Assembly: GCA_030447745.1 (NCBI GenBank)
Contig: JAUJOH010000004.1
Span: forward strand, 98,435 to 162,434
Length of the DNA: 64,000 bases
Direction: 5' to 3'
Source of the DNA: Chloroflexota bacterium
Lineage (GTDB): Bacteria; Chloroflexota; Limnocylindria; Limnocylindrales; CSP1-4
In this document: positions 9,477 through 18,275 of the stretch, piece by piece
How the letters are laid out: the number at the start of each line of letters is the position of its first letter
How positions within the stretch are numbered: position 1 is the first letter of the stretch
Translations under genes and position numbers: made by a program
The notes under the pieces: model-generated
The model's input: only the letters and a program-made list of their open reading frames with translations
Databases searched by the model: none
Told to the model about the DNA's origin: nothing

Positions 9477-10421
9477 TCAGGCGTCGTCGCCGACGGGCTG
9501 CGCCGGACGCTGCCGGATGCGGCGCTCGCCGATCGTGCCCTCGGAACGGACGATCTCGCCGATCTCGAGCACCTGCTTGAAGCGGCGCAGGTCGTCCCAC
9601 GTCTGCTGCCTGGGCTCCTCGCCGGCCAGGCGGGCCACGATCGTCCCGAACGCCCCGCCGGGAGCGCTGTACTCGAGGTCGACGTGGACGCGCGTCCCGC
9701 GGCCGCCCGGCGCGTCCTCGAACCGGACAGTGCCGGCGTTCGTGACGTCGGCGCCCTCGAGCGACCGCCACGAGATGCGCTCGTTTGGCCGGTCCTCGAT
9801 CAGCTCGGCGTCCCACTCGACGGTTGCGCCGCCGGGGGCATTGGCCTTCCAGTGGGAGCGTCGGCCCTCGGCGTCGAGCTCGCGGACCTCCTCCAGGTGG
9901 AGCATGAACTGCGGCAGGCGGGTGAAGTCGCGCCAGAACGCGTAGACCTCCTCGCGCGGCCGGTTGACCGTGACGGCCGCAGTCACCAGCCGAGCGCTCT
10001 TGTCACCGGTCAGTCGACCGGCCTCCTCGCCGCTCCGGCTGCCCGACCCGTTCTTCGCGGCTTCACGCGTGACGAGGACGGTCCCGAGCACGTCCACGGC
10101 CGTGATCGCGGCCACGCCGGCGATCGCGCCGCCAACCCGGTCGCGACGCGTGTCGCCGGACCGCGCGGCCCGCGCGAGCAGCGCGAGGTCCATTGCGTCG
10201 CCGGCCACCCGCGACCACATCCAGACCGGCCGCGGCTGCGCGAGCAGGCCGGCGGCGGCGCCCAGCTCGCGCGCACCGACCGCGCGCACGCCCGCCCGGC
10301 GGTCGGACCTCGGCGGCACGCCGATCCACGTCGAGAAGCGGTTCGGTGGCGGGACCTGCAGGAGCCCGAGGGAGAGGCTGAATGACACGAGCCCACGGGC
10401 GACGGTTCGTCCGCTCGCCAT
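9477..10421 (-). CDS. SRPBCC-family (cyclase/dehydrase-like) protein
   Basis: VTVNRPREEVYAFWRDFTRLPQFMLHLEEV, IEDRPNERISWRSLEGADVTNAGTVRF; ATG at 10421 (supplied ORF over-extended). Confidence 0.83.
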   Translation of the reverse strand: MASGRTVARGLVSFSLSLGLLQVPPPNRFSTWIGVPPRSDRRAGVRAVGARELGAAAGLLAQPRPVWMWSRVAGDAMDLALLARAARSGDTRRDRVGGAIAGVAAITAVDVLGTVLVTREAAKNGSGSRSGEEAGRLTGDKSARLVTAAVTVNRPREEVYAFWRDFTRLPQFMLHLEEVRELDAEGRRSHWKANAPGGATVEWDAELIEDRPNERISWRSLEGADVTNAGTVRFEDAPGGRGTRVHVDLEYSAPGGAFGTIVARLAGEEPRQQTWDDLRRFKQVLEIGEIVRSEGTIGERRIRQRPAQPVGDDA

Positions 10422-10609
10422 CGTGTGTCTACCTCCGCGTGGAGCGGGCGCCCGGACGGGCGCGGCATCAGCTCGTCCCGGACAGGAAGCGCCCGGGCGC
10501 GTTGCCCGGAGCGGCGGAGGGTCGGAAGGGCCGTTGCGAAGGCGTGTCAGGTACCCGTCGGTGTGGCCGATCCGCGGCACCCACGCATCGGCCGACCGCG
10601 AGCGTGGGG

Positions 10610-12238
10610 CTAGACCGCCTCGCTCTCGACGCCGCGGACGGTGTCCCGCAGGCGGCGCGACGGCGGAACGAGGCCGCGCCGCACCGCCGCCACGTCGCGC
10701 AGCTGACGCGTCAGCCACCAGTCGAGGTCCTGCTGCCGGACGAGGGCGCGCAGTCGCCGGAGCCGGGCGCGGCGCTCCTCGGCCGGCATGGCAAGCCCGC
10801 GCTCCATCGCCGTCGCCGTCCCGACGACGTCGGCGGCAGCAATCGAGAGTGCGTCGGCGGCCAGCTGCTCGGCCGCGCCGGCGGTCTCCGACAGGACGAG
10901 GACTGGGTCCCGCTCACCGACGAGGATGGCCTCCTTGGCCACCAGGTTCATGCCGTCGACGAGCGGGTTCACGAGCACCACCTCGGCTAGCCGGAGCGCC
11001 GCGATTGCCATGGCGTAGTCGGACCCGTCGTAGATCCAGATCGGCTGCTCGTCCGGCTCCGCCATGCCGTTGATCCGGGCGACCACCTCGCGGACCGCCG
11101 ACCCGTACTCGGCATACTCGGCGATCTCCGTCCGCGTGGGCGCCTGGACGGCCAGGAACCGGACCTGGTGGCGGAGCTCCGGTCGGCGATCGAGGAGCGT
11201 CTCGAGGGCGAGAAAACCGCGGAGCGCGTTCTTCGAGGGCTCGATCCGGTCCGCGCGAACGATGAGCCGCGGTCGCCCGGCCCGGTCCAGTCGGTCGCTC
11301 AGCCGCTCCAGCCGCTGCTCGACGGCGTTCGAGGCCGCGAAGCGGAGGAGCCCGTCGGGGTCGACCGAGATGGGGTAGGCGCGCACGCGGATCCGCCGTC
11401 CGCGCCACGCGACGTTGCGGCCGTCGCGGTCGACCCGCGCATCGCGCACGAAGCTGGCCACGGTGTCGAGGAAGTGCGACGCGTAGCGGTCCGTCTGGAG
11501 GCCGACGATGTCGCACGCGAGCAGCCCCTCGCAGATCGGCCGGCGGAGCGACTGCGGGATGAGCCGCCACTGGCTCTCGGACGGCCACGGGATGTGGTTG
11601 AAATGGAGAATCGTCGCGTCCGGCAGGCGCTCGCGGATCCGTGCCGCCGCCAGGTACAGGTGGTAGTCCTGCAGCAGGAACACGGGGTTCGTGGTGTCTG
11701 CGGCCGCGTCGACGGCCGCGTCGGCGAGCTGGACGTTCGCCGGTCGGTAGCCCTTGCGCCACGCGTCGATCAGGGTGTCGTCGATCATGGGCGCGTACGC
11801 GTTGGCGTACATCTCGTGCTGGACGAACCACAGGAACGGGTTCGAGAAGCTCCGGTAGTGCCGGTCGTAGACCTCGTCGCTCAGGCTGACGTAGACGAGG
11901 CGCAGGTCCTGCCCCGGGAGCGTCTCCTCCAGCAGCTCGCGTACCCGCGCGTCGCCCGGACCGCTGCGCCCGTCGTTGAGCACCCGTGCCGCTGCCCGGT
12001 CGCCCTCGGTCAGGCTCGCCGCGACCCATGTCAGCGGCGCGTGCCGGCCGAGCTCCGCGAGCGCCGTGACGAGCCCGCCGGACCCGCGCGCGGCGGTCAG
12101 CCGGCCGTCGCCCGCATCAGCTCGGTCGAAGGTGATCGGTCCACGGTTGGAGACGACGACCAACCGGCCGGTGTCGCCGAGGAGCTCGCGCAGCAGCGCG
12201 CGGCGCGTGTCGTCTGGCACGGACACAGCATGCCCCAT
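10610..12238 (-). CDS. otsA: Trehalose-6-phosphate synthase
   Basis: LVVVSNRGPITF, FLLQDYHLYLAAARIRERLPDATILHFNHIPWP, RADRIEPSKNALRGF; 543 aa from ATG 12238. Confidence 0.93.
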   Translation of the reverse strand: MGHAVSVPDDTRRALLRELLGDTGRLVVVSNRGPITFDRADAGDGRLTAARGSGGLVTALAELGRHAPLTWVAASLTEGDRAAARVLNDGRSGPGDARVRELLEETLPGQDLRLVYVSLSDEVYDRHYRSFSNPFLWFVQHEMYANAYAPMIDDTLIDAWRKGYRPANVQLADAAVDAAADTTNPVFLLQDYHLYLAAARIRERLPDATILHFNHIPWPSESQWRLIPQSLRRPICEGLLACDIVGLQTDRYASHFLDTVASFVRDARVDRDGRNVAWRGRRIRVRAYPISVDPDGLLRFAASNAVEQRLERLSDRLDRAGRPRLIVRADRIEPSKNALRGFLALETLLDRRPELRHQVRFLAVQAPTRTEIAEYAEYGSAVREVVARINGMAEPDEQPIWIYDGSDYAMAIAALRLAEVVLVNPLVDGMNLVAKEAILVGERDPVLVLSETAGAAEQLAADALSIAAADVVGTATAMERGLAMPAEERRARLRRLRALVRQQDLDWWLTRQLRDVAAVRRGLVPPSRRLRDTVRGVESEAV

Positions 12239-12282
12239 CGAGGGGACCTCGGCACCAGCTGACCCAGCAGCGCCGTCGCGGA

Positions 12283-13749
12283 TCAGCCGATGGCGCGCGC
12301 GGCCCGGCCGACGACCTCGAGCAGGGGCCCGGGGATCAGCCCGAGGAGGATCGTCAGCGCCGTGGCCGCCGCGAGCCCGCCCCACAGGAGGCGACCGTGG
12401 GCGACGGCCGGTGCGTCCGTCTCCGAGTCGCGCATGAACATGTAGACGACCACGCGGAGGTAGTAGAAGGCGGCCGCGGCCGCATTGAGGACGGCGATGA
12501 CGGCGAGGATCGCGACGGCGCCGCCGGCCTGGACCGCGGCGAGGATCACGTACGCCTTGGCGAAGAAGCCGGCGGTCGGCGGGATGCCGGTCAGGGACAG
12601 CAGGAAGAGCGTCATGAGCACGCCGAGGAGGGGTTCGCGGCGCCCGAGTCCGGCGAAGGTGCCCAGGTTCGACGTCACGCCCGTCCGCTTCTGCAGCGCC
12701 GCGACGACGGCGAACGCACCGAGGTTCATGAACGAGTAGGCGGCGCCGTAGTAGAGCAGCCCCTCGAGGCCCTCCATCCGGCCGGCGGCCCACGCCGCGA
12801 GCCCGAGCAGCATGTACCCGGTGTGGGCGATGGAGCTGTAGGCCAGCATCCGCTTGACGTTGTTCTGGGTCAGGGCAACCAGGTTGCCGAGCGTCATGGT
12901 GACCGCCGCCAGGACGATCACCACCGGCAGCCAGTCGGCGCGCAGGCCGCCCATCGCCTCGACGAACAGCCGCAGGATCAGCGCGAACGCGCCGACCTTC
13001 GGCCCGACGGACAGGTAGCCGGTGATCGGCGTCGGCGAGCCCTGGTAGGCGTCCGGCGTCCAGTAGTGGAACGGCACGGCCGCGATCTTGAACGCGACGC
13101 CCGTGGTCATGAACGCGAGGCCCATCGCGAGGCCGGCGGAGAGCGTCCCCTGGCCCGCCGCGAAGGCGCCCAGCGCGCCGGCCACGTCGGCCACGCGGGT
13201 GGACCCGGTGAGGCCCCACACGAACGCGAGACCGAACAGGAAGATGGCGCTCGAGAACGAGCCGAGCAGGAAGTACTTGATCGCGCCCTCGGTCGAGTAG
13301 CCGTCCGACTTGTGGAAGGCCGCCAGCATGTAGCCGGGCAGCACCATCAGCTCGAGCCCGAGGAACAGGAGCAGCAGGTCCGTCGACGCGGCCAGCAGCA
13401 TCGCTCCGGTCATCGCGAAAATCAGGACGACAGCGAACTCCCCAACCGGCAGCGCCCGCGGCACGAGGTAGTCCGGCGCGAACGTGATCGTCAGCGCGAT
13501 GATCGCCACGAAGAGGACGTGCAGGAACGTCGTCAGCGCGTCGACGGTGTACGCGCCGCCGAACGCGACCCGCTCCTCGCCGCCGACCGCCACGGCGGCA
13601 AACGCCACCACCCCGAGCGCGACGAGCGCAGTCAGGACGACCGCCGTCCGTCGACCCGGCAGGGCGAGGTCGACCAGCAGGACGGCGATCGCGGCGAGCA
13701 CGGCCGCGACGAGCGGCAGCACGGCGACGAGGTCCGGCGGCAGCGTCAC
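12283..13749 (-). CDS. nuoN: NADH-quinone oxidoreductase subunit N
   Basis: Proton-pumping subunit pattern: FHYWTPDAYQGSPTPITGYLSVGPKVGAFA, LLSLTGIPPTAGFFAK. Confidence 0.93.
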   Translation of the reverse strand: MTLPPDLVAVLPLVAAVLAAIAVLLVDLALPGRRTAVVLTALVALGVVAFAAVAVGGEERVAFGGAYTVDALTTFLHVLFVAIIALTITFAPDYLVPRALPVGEFAVVLIFAMTGAMLLAASTDLLLLFLGLELMVLPGYMLAAFHKSDGYSTEGAIKYFLLGSFSSAIFLFGLAFVWGLTGSTRVADVAGALGAFAAGQGTLSAGLAMGLAFMTTGVAFKIAAVPFHYWTPDAYQGSPTPITGYLSVGPKVGAFALILRLFVEAMGGLRADWLPVVIVLAAVTMTLGNLVALTQNNVKRMLAYSSIAHTGYMLLGLAAWAAGRMEGLEGLLYYGAAYSFMNLGAFAVVAALQKRTGVTSNLGTFAGLGRREPLLGVLMTLFLLSLTGIPPTAGFFAKAYVILAAVQAGGAVAILAVIAVLNAAAAAFYYLRVVVYMFMRDSETDAPAVAHGRLLWGGLAAATALTILLGLIPGPLLEVVGRAARAIG

Positions 13750-13765
13750 GGGCGGTTCTCGCTCG

Positions 13766-15289
13766 TCATGGCCACAGCGCGAACCGGATCGGCCCGGCCT
13801 CGGCGACGCCACCGAGGACGGAACCAACCGAGCCGCCGATCAGCTCGAGGACGAGACCCGGGAACAGCCCGAGCGCGACGACCAGCGCGGCCAGCGGAGC
13901 GAGCGTCAGGATCTCGACCGGCCGCATGTCGGTCAGGTGATGCCCGAGGCCCCGCAGGAAGTCCGACACGTCGCCGGTCGCCACGCGCTGGAACATCCAG
14001 AGCAGGTAGCCGGCGGCAAGGATCATCACGAACGTTGCGACCGTCGCGACGAGCGGGCTGAAGTCGAAGGCCCCGACCAGCGTCAGGAACTCGCCCACGA
14101 AGCCGGACAGCCCGGGCAGCCCGACCGACGCGAACACGAAGAAGCCGAACACCGCGGCGTAGACCGGGGTGGCCCCCGCGAGCCCGCCCATCTTCGCGAT
14201 CGTCCGGTCGTGCGTCCGCTCGTAGATGACCCCGACGAGGAGGAAGAGGCCGCCGGTGATGATCCCGTGGTTGACCATCTGCAGGATCGCGCCCTGGAGT
14301 CCCTGCTCCGTGAAGACGAAGATCCCGAGCGTGACGAAGCCCATGTGGCTGACCGATGAGTAGGCCACCAGCTTCTTCAGGTCCGGCTGGACGAGGGCCA
14401 CGATGGCGCCGTAGATGATCCCGATCAGGCTGAGCACGATGATCGCCGGCGCGAACGTCTGCGCCGCGTCCGGGTAGAACGGCACGGCGTAGCGCATGAA
14501 GCCGTAGCCGCCCAGCTTGAGGAGGATCCCGGCCAGGATCACCGAGCCGGCCGTCGGCGCCTCGACGTGCGCGTCCGGCAGCCAGGTGTGGAACGGGAAC
14601 ATCGGGATCTTGATCGCGAAGGCGAGGAAGAAGGCCAGGAACGCGAAGATCTGGAGCGCCGGATCGAACGTCGTGTTGCTCAGTACCGTGAGGTCGAACG
14701 CACCTCGCCAGCTCCCGGTCTGGGCCTGATACGCGAAGGCCGTGGCCAGGATCGCGACCAGCATCAGCAGCGACCCGACGAGCGTGTAGAGGACGAACTT
14801 GATCGTGGCGTAGATCCGGTTCGCCCCACCCCAGATGCCGATGATCAGGTACATCGGCACGAGCACGATCTCGAAGAAGATGTAGAAGAGGAACGTGTCG
14901 AGCGCCAGGAACACGCCGACCATCCCGACCTCGAGGATCAGGAACGAGACCATGTACTCCTTGATCCGTTCCTGGATCGGCCGGAACGAGGCGAGGATCG
15001 AGATCCACATGAGCGTCGTGGTCAGGACGACGAGGATCAGCGACAGGCCGTCGACCCCGAGCTTGTACTGGATGCCGAACAGCGGGATCCAGTCGAGCGT
15101 CTCGACGAACTGGAAGTCCGGCCGCGGCACGTACCCGATCAGCAGGATCAGCGACACGACCCACGTCAGGAGGGCGGTCCCGAGGGCTACCGGGCGCGCC
15201 GCTCCGCGCGGCAGGGCGGCGACCAGGACGGCCCCGAGCAGCGGCAGGAAGGTCACGATGCTGAGGATCGGGATGCCGCTGACGTTCAT
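13766..15289 (-). CDS. nuoM: NADH-quinone oxidoreductase subunit M
   Basis: FPFHTWLPDAHVEAPTAGSVILAGILLKLGGYG. Confidence 0.95.
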   Translation of the reverse strand: MNVSGIPILSIVTFLPLLGAVLVAALPRGAARPVALGTALLTWVVSLILLIGYVPRPDFQFVETLDWIPLFGIQYKLGVDGLSLILVVLTTTLMWISILASFRPIQERIKEYMVSFLILEVGMVGVFLALDTFLFYIFFEIVLVPMYLIIGIWGGANRIYATIKFVLYTLVGSLLMLVAILATAFAYQAQTGSWRGAFDLTVLSNTTFDPALQIFAFLAFFLAFAIKIPMFPFHTWLPDAHVEAPTAGSVILAGILLKLGGYGFMRYAVPFYPDAAQTFAPAIIVLSLIGIIYGAIVALVQPDLKKLVAYSSVSHMGFVTLGIFVFTEQGLQGAILQMVNHGIITGGLFLLVGVIYERTHDRTIAKMGGLAGATPVYAAVFGFFVFASVGLPGLSGFVGEFLTLVGAFDFSPLVATVATFVMILAAGYLLWMFQRVATGDVSDFLRGLGHHLTDMRPVEILTLAPLAALVVALGLFPGLVLELIGGSVGSVLGGVAEAGPIRFALWP

Positions 15290-15293
15290 GCGT

Positions 15294-17351
15294 TCAGCGC
15301 CCCGAGATCAGCAGGTACGAGCCGGCCATCGCCAGCAGCCCGATCGCGATGCCGAGCGCGTAGTTCTGGACCCGGCCGGTCTGGACCCGTGACAGTCCGC
15401 CGCCCGAGCGCCGGGTCACGCTCCCGATCGCGTTGACGGTCCCGTCGACGATCTCGCGGTCGAACCACCACAGCGCCGCCGCGACCCGACCGCCGATCCG
15501 GATGAACAGCAGGTCGTTCAGCTCGTCGAACCACCACTTGTTGAGCGAGGCGCGGTACAGGAACGGCGCGCGGGCCGTGAGCGCGCGGACCTCCTCCGGC
15601 CGGCCACTCCGGCGGAGCGGCCCGATTTCCAGGCCGAACAGCCGCCAGGCGAGGACGGCGCCGATCGCCGCGACCGCGACGCTGGCGCCGATCAGCGCGC
15701 CGTCGATGCCGAACAGCTGGTACTCCGCCTCGGCGTGGTGGAGGAGCTCGGTCGCCTCGTGGAACACCGGCTCGAGCCAGTGGTGGAGCAGGCCCGGCTC
15801 CGTGCTCCCGAAGAGCGGGCCCAGCGGCGGCCCGGGCCACGACAGCGCGATGCCCAGCAGGACCGACGGCACGGCGAGGAGCCAGAGCGGGATCGTCATG
15901 ACCCTCGGCGACTCGTGGATCCGCGGCTCGACGTGCGGGTCGACCCGGCTGTCGCCCCAGAACGTGAGGCCCATGAGCCGGAACATGTAGAACGCGGTCA
16001 TGATCGCGACCACGAGGCCGATCGCCCAGACCCACGCGAAGCCGAGCTTGAACGCCTCGCCGAGGATCTCGTCCTTGCTGAAGAAGCCGGCCAGCGGTGG
16101 GATGCCGGAGATCGCGATCGTCCCGATCAGCATCGTCCGGTAGGTGCTCGGGATCTTTCGCGCGAGGCCGCCCATCCGGCGCATGTCCTGCTCCTCGTGG
16201 ACCGCGTGGATCACCGACCCCGAGCCGAGGAAGAGCAGGCCCTTGAAGAAGCCGTGCGTCATGAGGTGGAAGATCGCGGCCGTGAACGCGCCGCTGCCGA
16301 GGGCCGCGAACATGTACCCGAGCTGGCTCAGCGTCGAGTAGGCGAGGACACGCTTGATGTCCGTCTGGGTCATCGCGATCGAGGCCGCCAGGATGGCCGT
16401 GAAGATGCCGATCGCCGCCACGACCACGAGCGCCTCCGGCGCCGAGGCGAACAGCGGGTTGGCCCGCGCCACCAGGTAGACGCCGGCGTTGACCATCGTC
16501 GCCGCGTGGATCAGGGCGGAGACCGGTGTGGGGCCCTCCATCGCGTCCGGCAGCCAGACGTGGAGCGGGAACTGGGCACTCTTGCCCATCGCCCCGGCGA
16601 AGAGCAGCAGGGCCGTGATCGTCAGGGGGATGGCGTTCGCGTCGCCCTGCTCGACGAGCCGACCGAGCGACTCCCGGACGTCGAGCGTGCCGGTGTTGAC
16701 CCAGATGGCCATGATCCCGAGCGCGAACCCCACGTCGCCGACCCGGTTGACGATGAATGCCTTCTTGCTGGCGAGGGCCGCCGAGCGCTTGCGGTACCAG
16801 AACCCGATCAGGAGGTAGCTCGACAGGCCCACGAGCTCCCAGCCGGCGAAGATGACCAGCCAGTTGTCCGCCATCACGAGCAGGAGCATCGAGAACATGA
16901 ACAGGTTGAGATAGGCGAAGAACCGCCAGTAGCCCGGGTCGTGCGCCATGTACCCGATCGAGTAGATGTGCACGAGCATGCCGATCGTCGTGACCACGAT
17001 CAGCAGCACGGCCGTCAGGTTGTCGACGAGGAACGCCGCGTCGACCTGGAACCGCTCGCCGGCCGGGATCCACTCGTAGAGCAGGACCCGCGCGCCCTCC
17101 TCGCCGAACCCGCCGGTCAGCGCCTCGAAGCAGACGACCATCGCGATCGCCCACGTCACGACGACGATGCCGACCGGGATCCAGTGGGCCTGCCTGCCGA
17201 GCCGCCGCCCGATCGCCGCGCTGATCGCGAAACCGACCAACGGCAGCAGCACGATGAGCGGGATGAGGAGGTTGAAGATCGGGTCCACGGCGCCCGCTTC
17301 GGCGCCGCCCTCCTCGGCCGCGGCGAGGACGATCGGGAGCGTCAGGTTCAT
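15294..17351 (-). CDS. nuoL: NADH-quinone oxidoreductase subunit L
   Basis: FPLHVWLPDAMEGPTPVSALIHAATMVNAGVYL, GIPPLAGFFSKDEIL. Confidence 0.95.
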   Translation of the reverse strand: MNLTLPIVLAAAEEGGAEAGAVDPIFNLLIPLIVLLPLVGFAISAAIGRRLGRQAHWIPVGIVVVTWAIAMVVCFEALTGGFGEEGARVLLYEWIPAGERFQVDAAFLVDNLTAVLLIVVTTIGMLVHIYSIGYMAHDPGYWRFFAYLNLFMFSMLLLVMADNWLVIFAGWELVGLSSYLLIGFWYRKRSAALASKKAFIVNRVGDVGFALGIMAIWVNTGTLDVRESLGRLVEQGDANAIPLTITALLLFAGAMGKSAQFPLHVWLPDAMEGPTPVSALIHAATMVNAGVYLVARANPLFASAPEALVVVAAIGIFTAILAASIAMTQTDIKRVLAYSTLSQLGYMFAALGSGAFTAAIFHLMTHGFFKGLLFLGSGSVIHAVHEEQDMRRMGGLARKIPSTYRTMLIGTIAISGIPPLAGFFSKDEILGEAFKLGFAWVWAIGLVVAIMTAFYMFRLMGLTFWGDSRVDPHVEPRIHESPRVMTIPLWLLAVPSVLLGIALSWPGPPLGPLFGSTEPGLLHHWLEPVFHEATELLHHAEAEYQLFGIDGALIGASVAVAAIGAVLAWRLFGLEIGPLRRSGRPEEVRALTARAPFLYRASLNKWWFDELNDLLFIRIGGRVAAALWWFDREIVDGTVNAIGSVTRRSGGGLSRVQTGRVQNYALGIAIGLLAMAGSYLLISGR

Positions 17352-17364
17352 CGGACCAGGCGGC

Positions 17365-17676
17365 TCACCGGCGCATCGCGTCGTACTCGTCGACCAGCGG
17401 TGTCCGGCGGTTGCGGTAGATCGCGATGACAATCGCCAGCCCGACCGTCGCCTCCGCCGCGGCCACCGCCATGACCATCAGCGCGATGACCGAGCCATCG
17501 GCACGGAGCGGCTCGACGAACGAGCCGAACGCGATGATCGCGAGGTTGACGGCGTTGAGCATCAGCTCGATCGACATGAGCATGCTGATCGCGTTGCGTC
17601 GGGCGAGGAAGCCGAACGTGCCGATTGCGAAGAGGATCCCGGACAGGGTCAGGTAGACGTCGAGCGAGTCGCTCAC
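17365..17676 (-). CDS. nuoK: NADH-quinone oxidoreductase subunit K
   Basis: 103 aa; [25 protein letters not shown]. Confidence 0.94.
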   Translation of the reverse strand: MSDSLDVYLTLSGILFAIGTFGFLARRNAISMLMSIELMLNAVNLAIIAFGSFVEPLRADGSVIALMVMAVAAAEATVGLAIVIAIYRNRRTPLVDEYDAMRR

Positions 17677-18269
17677 GGCGGCCCACCTTCCTCCCGCTTC
17701 GCGACGTAGACGCCACCGATGACCGCTGCCAGCAGCAGCACGCTGACCACCTCGAACGCCAGCACGTAGTCGCGGAACAGCACCTGCGCCAGGGCATCCG
17801 TCGCCGTGTGGAGCCGCGTCCCCAGCTCGCCCCAGTCGGTCGCGGCCACCGTGATGACGACGATCAGGGCGAGGATGACCGACGCAACCGCGGCCCCGAG
17901 CGCCTGCGTCTGGAAGACGAGCGACGCCGGCGCATCCTTGGTCTGGGTCAGCATGATCGCGAACAGGATCAGCACGCTGATCGCGCCGATGTAGATCAGC
18001 ACCTGGGCCGCCGCGACGAGCGGCGCGCCGGCGATGACGTAGATCCCGGCCAGGGCGCCGAAGCAGACGATCATCGCCAGCCCGCAGCGGATGATGTCGC
18101 GCATCGTCACGACCAAGAGGCCGGAGAGCAGCATCACCTCGGCGAGGAGGAAGAAGAGCAGGTCCTCGTTGAAGCGGATCACGCCGAGGAACGCCAGACC
18201 GACCGGCAGGGAGACGAGCGCGCCCACGATGAGCAGCGGCGCGCCGATGTTCAGGAGGCTGCGCGGCAC
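17673..18269 (-). CDS. nuoJ: NADH-quinone oxidoreductase subunit J
   Basis: [22 protein letters not shown]; 4-bp overlap with nuoK. Confidence 0.92.
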   Translation of the reverse strand: MPRSLLNIGAPLLIVGALVSLPVGLAFLGVIRFNEDLLFFLLAEVMLLSGLLVVTMRDIIRCGLAMIVCFGALAGIYVIAGAPLVAAAQVLIYIGAISVLILFAIMLTQTKDAPASLVFQTQALGAAVASVILALIVVITVAATDWGELGTRLHTATDALAQVLFRDYVLAFEVVSVLLLAAVIGGVYVAKREEGGPP

Positions 18270-18275
18270 CGCCGA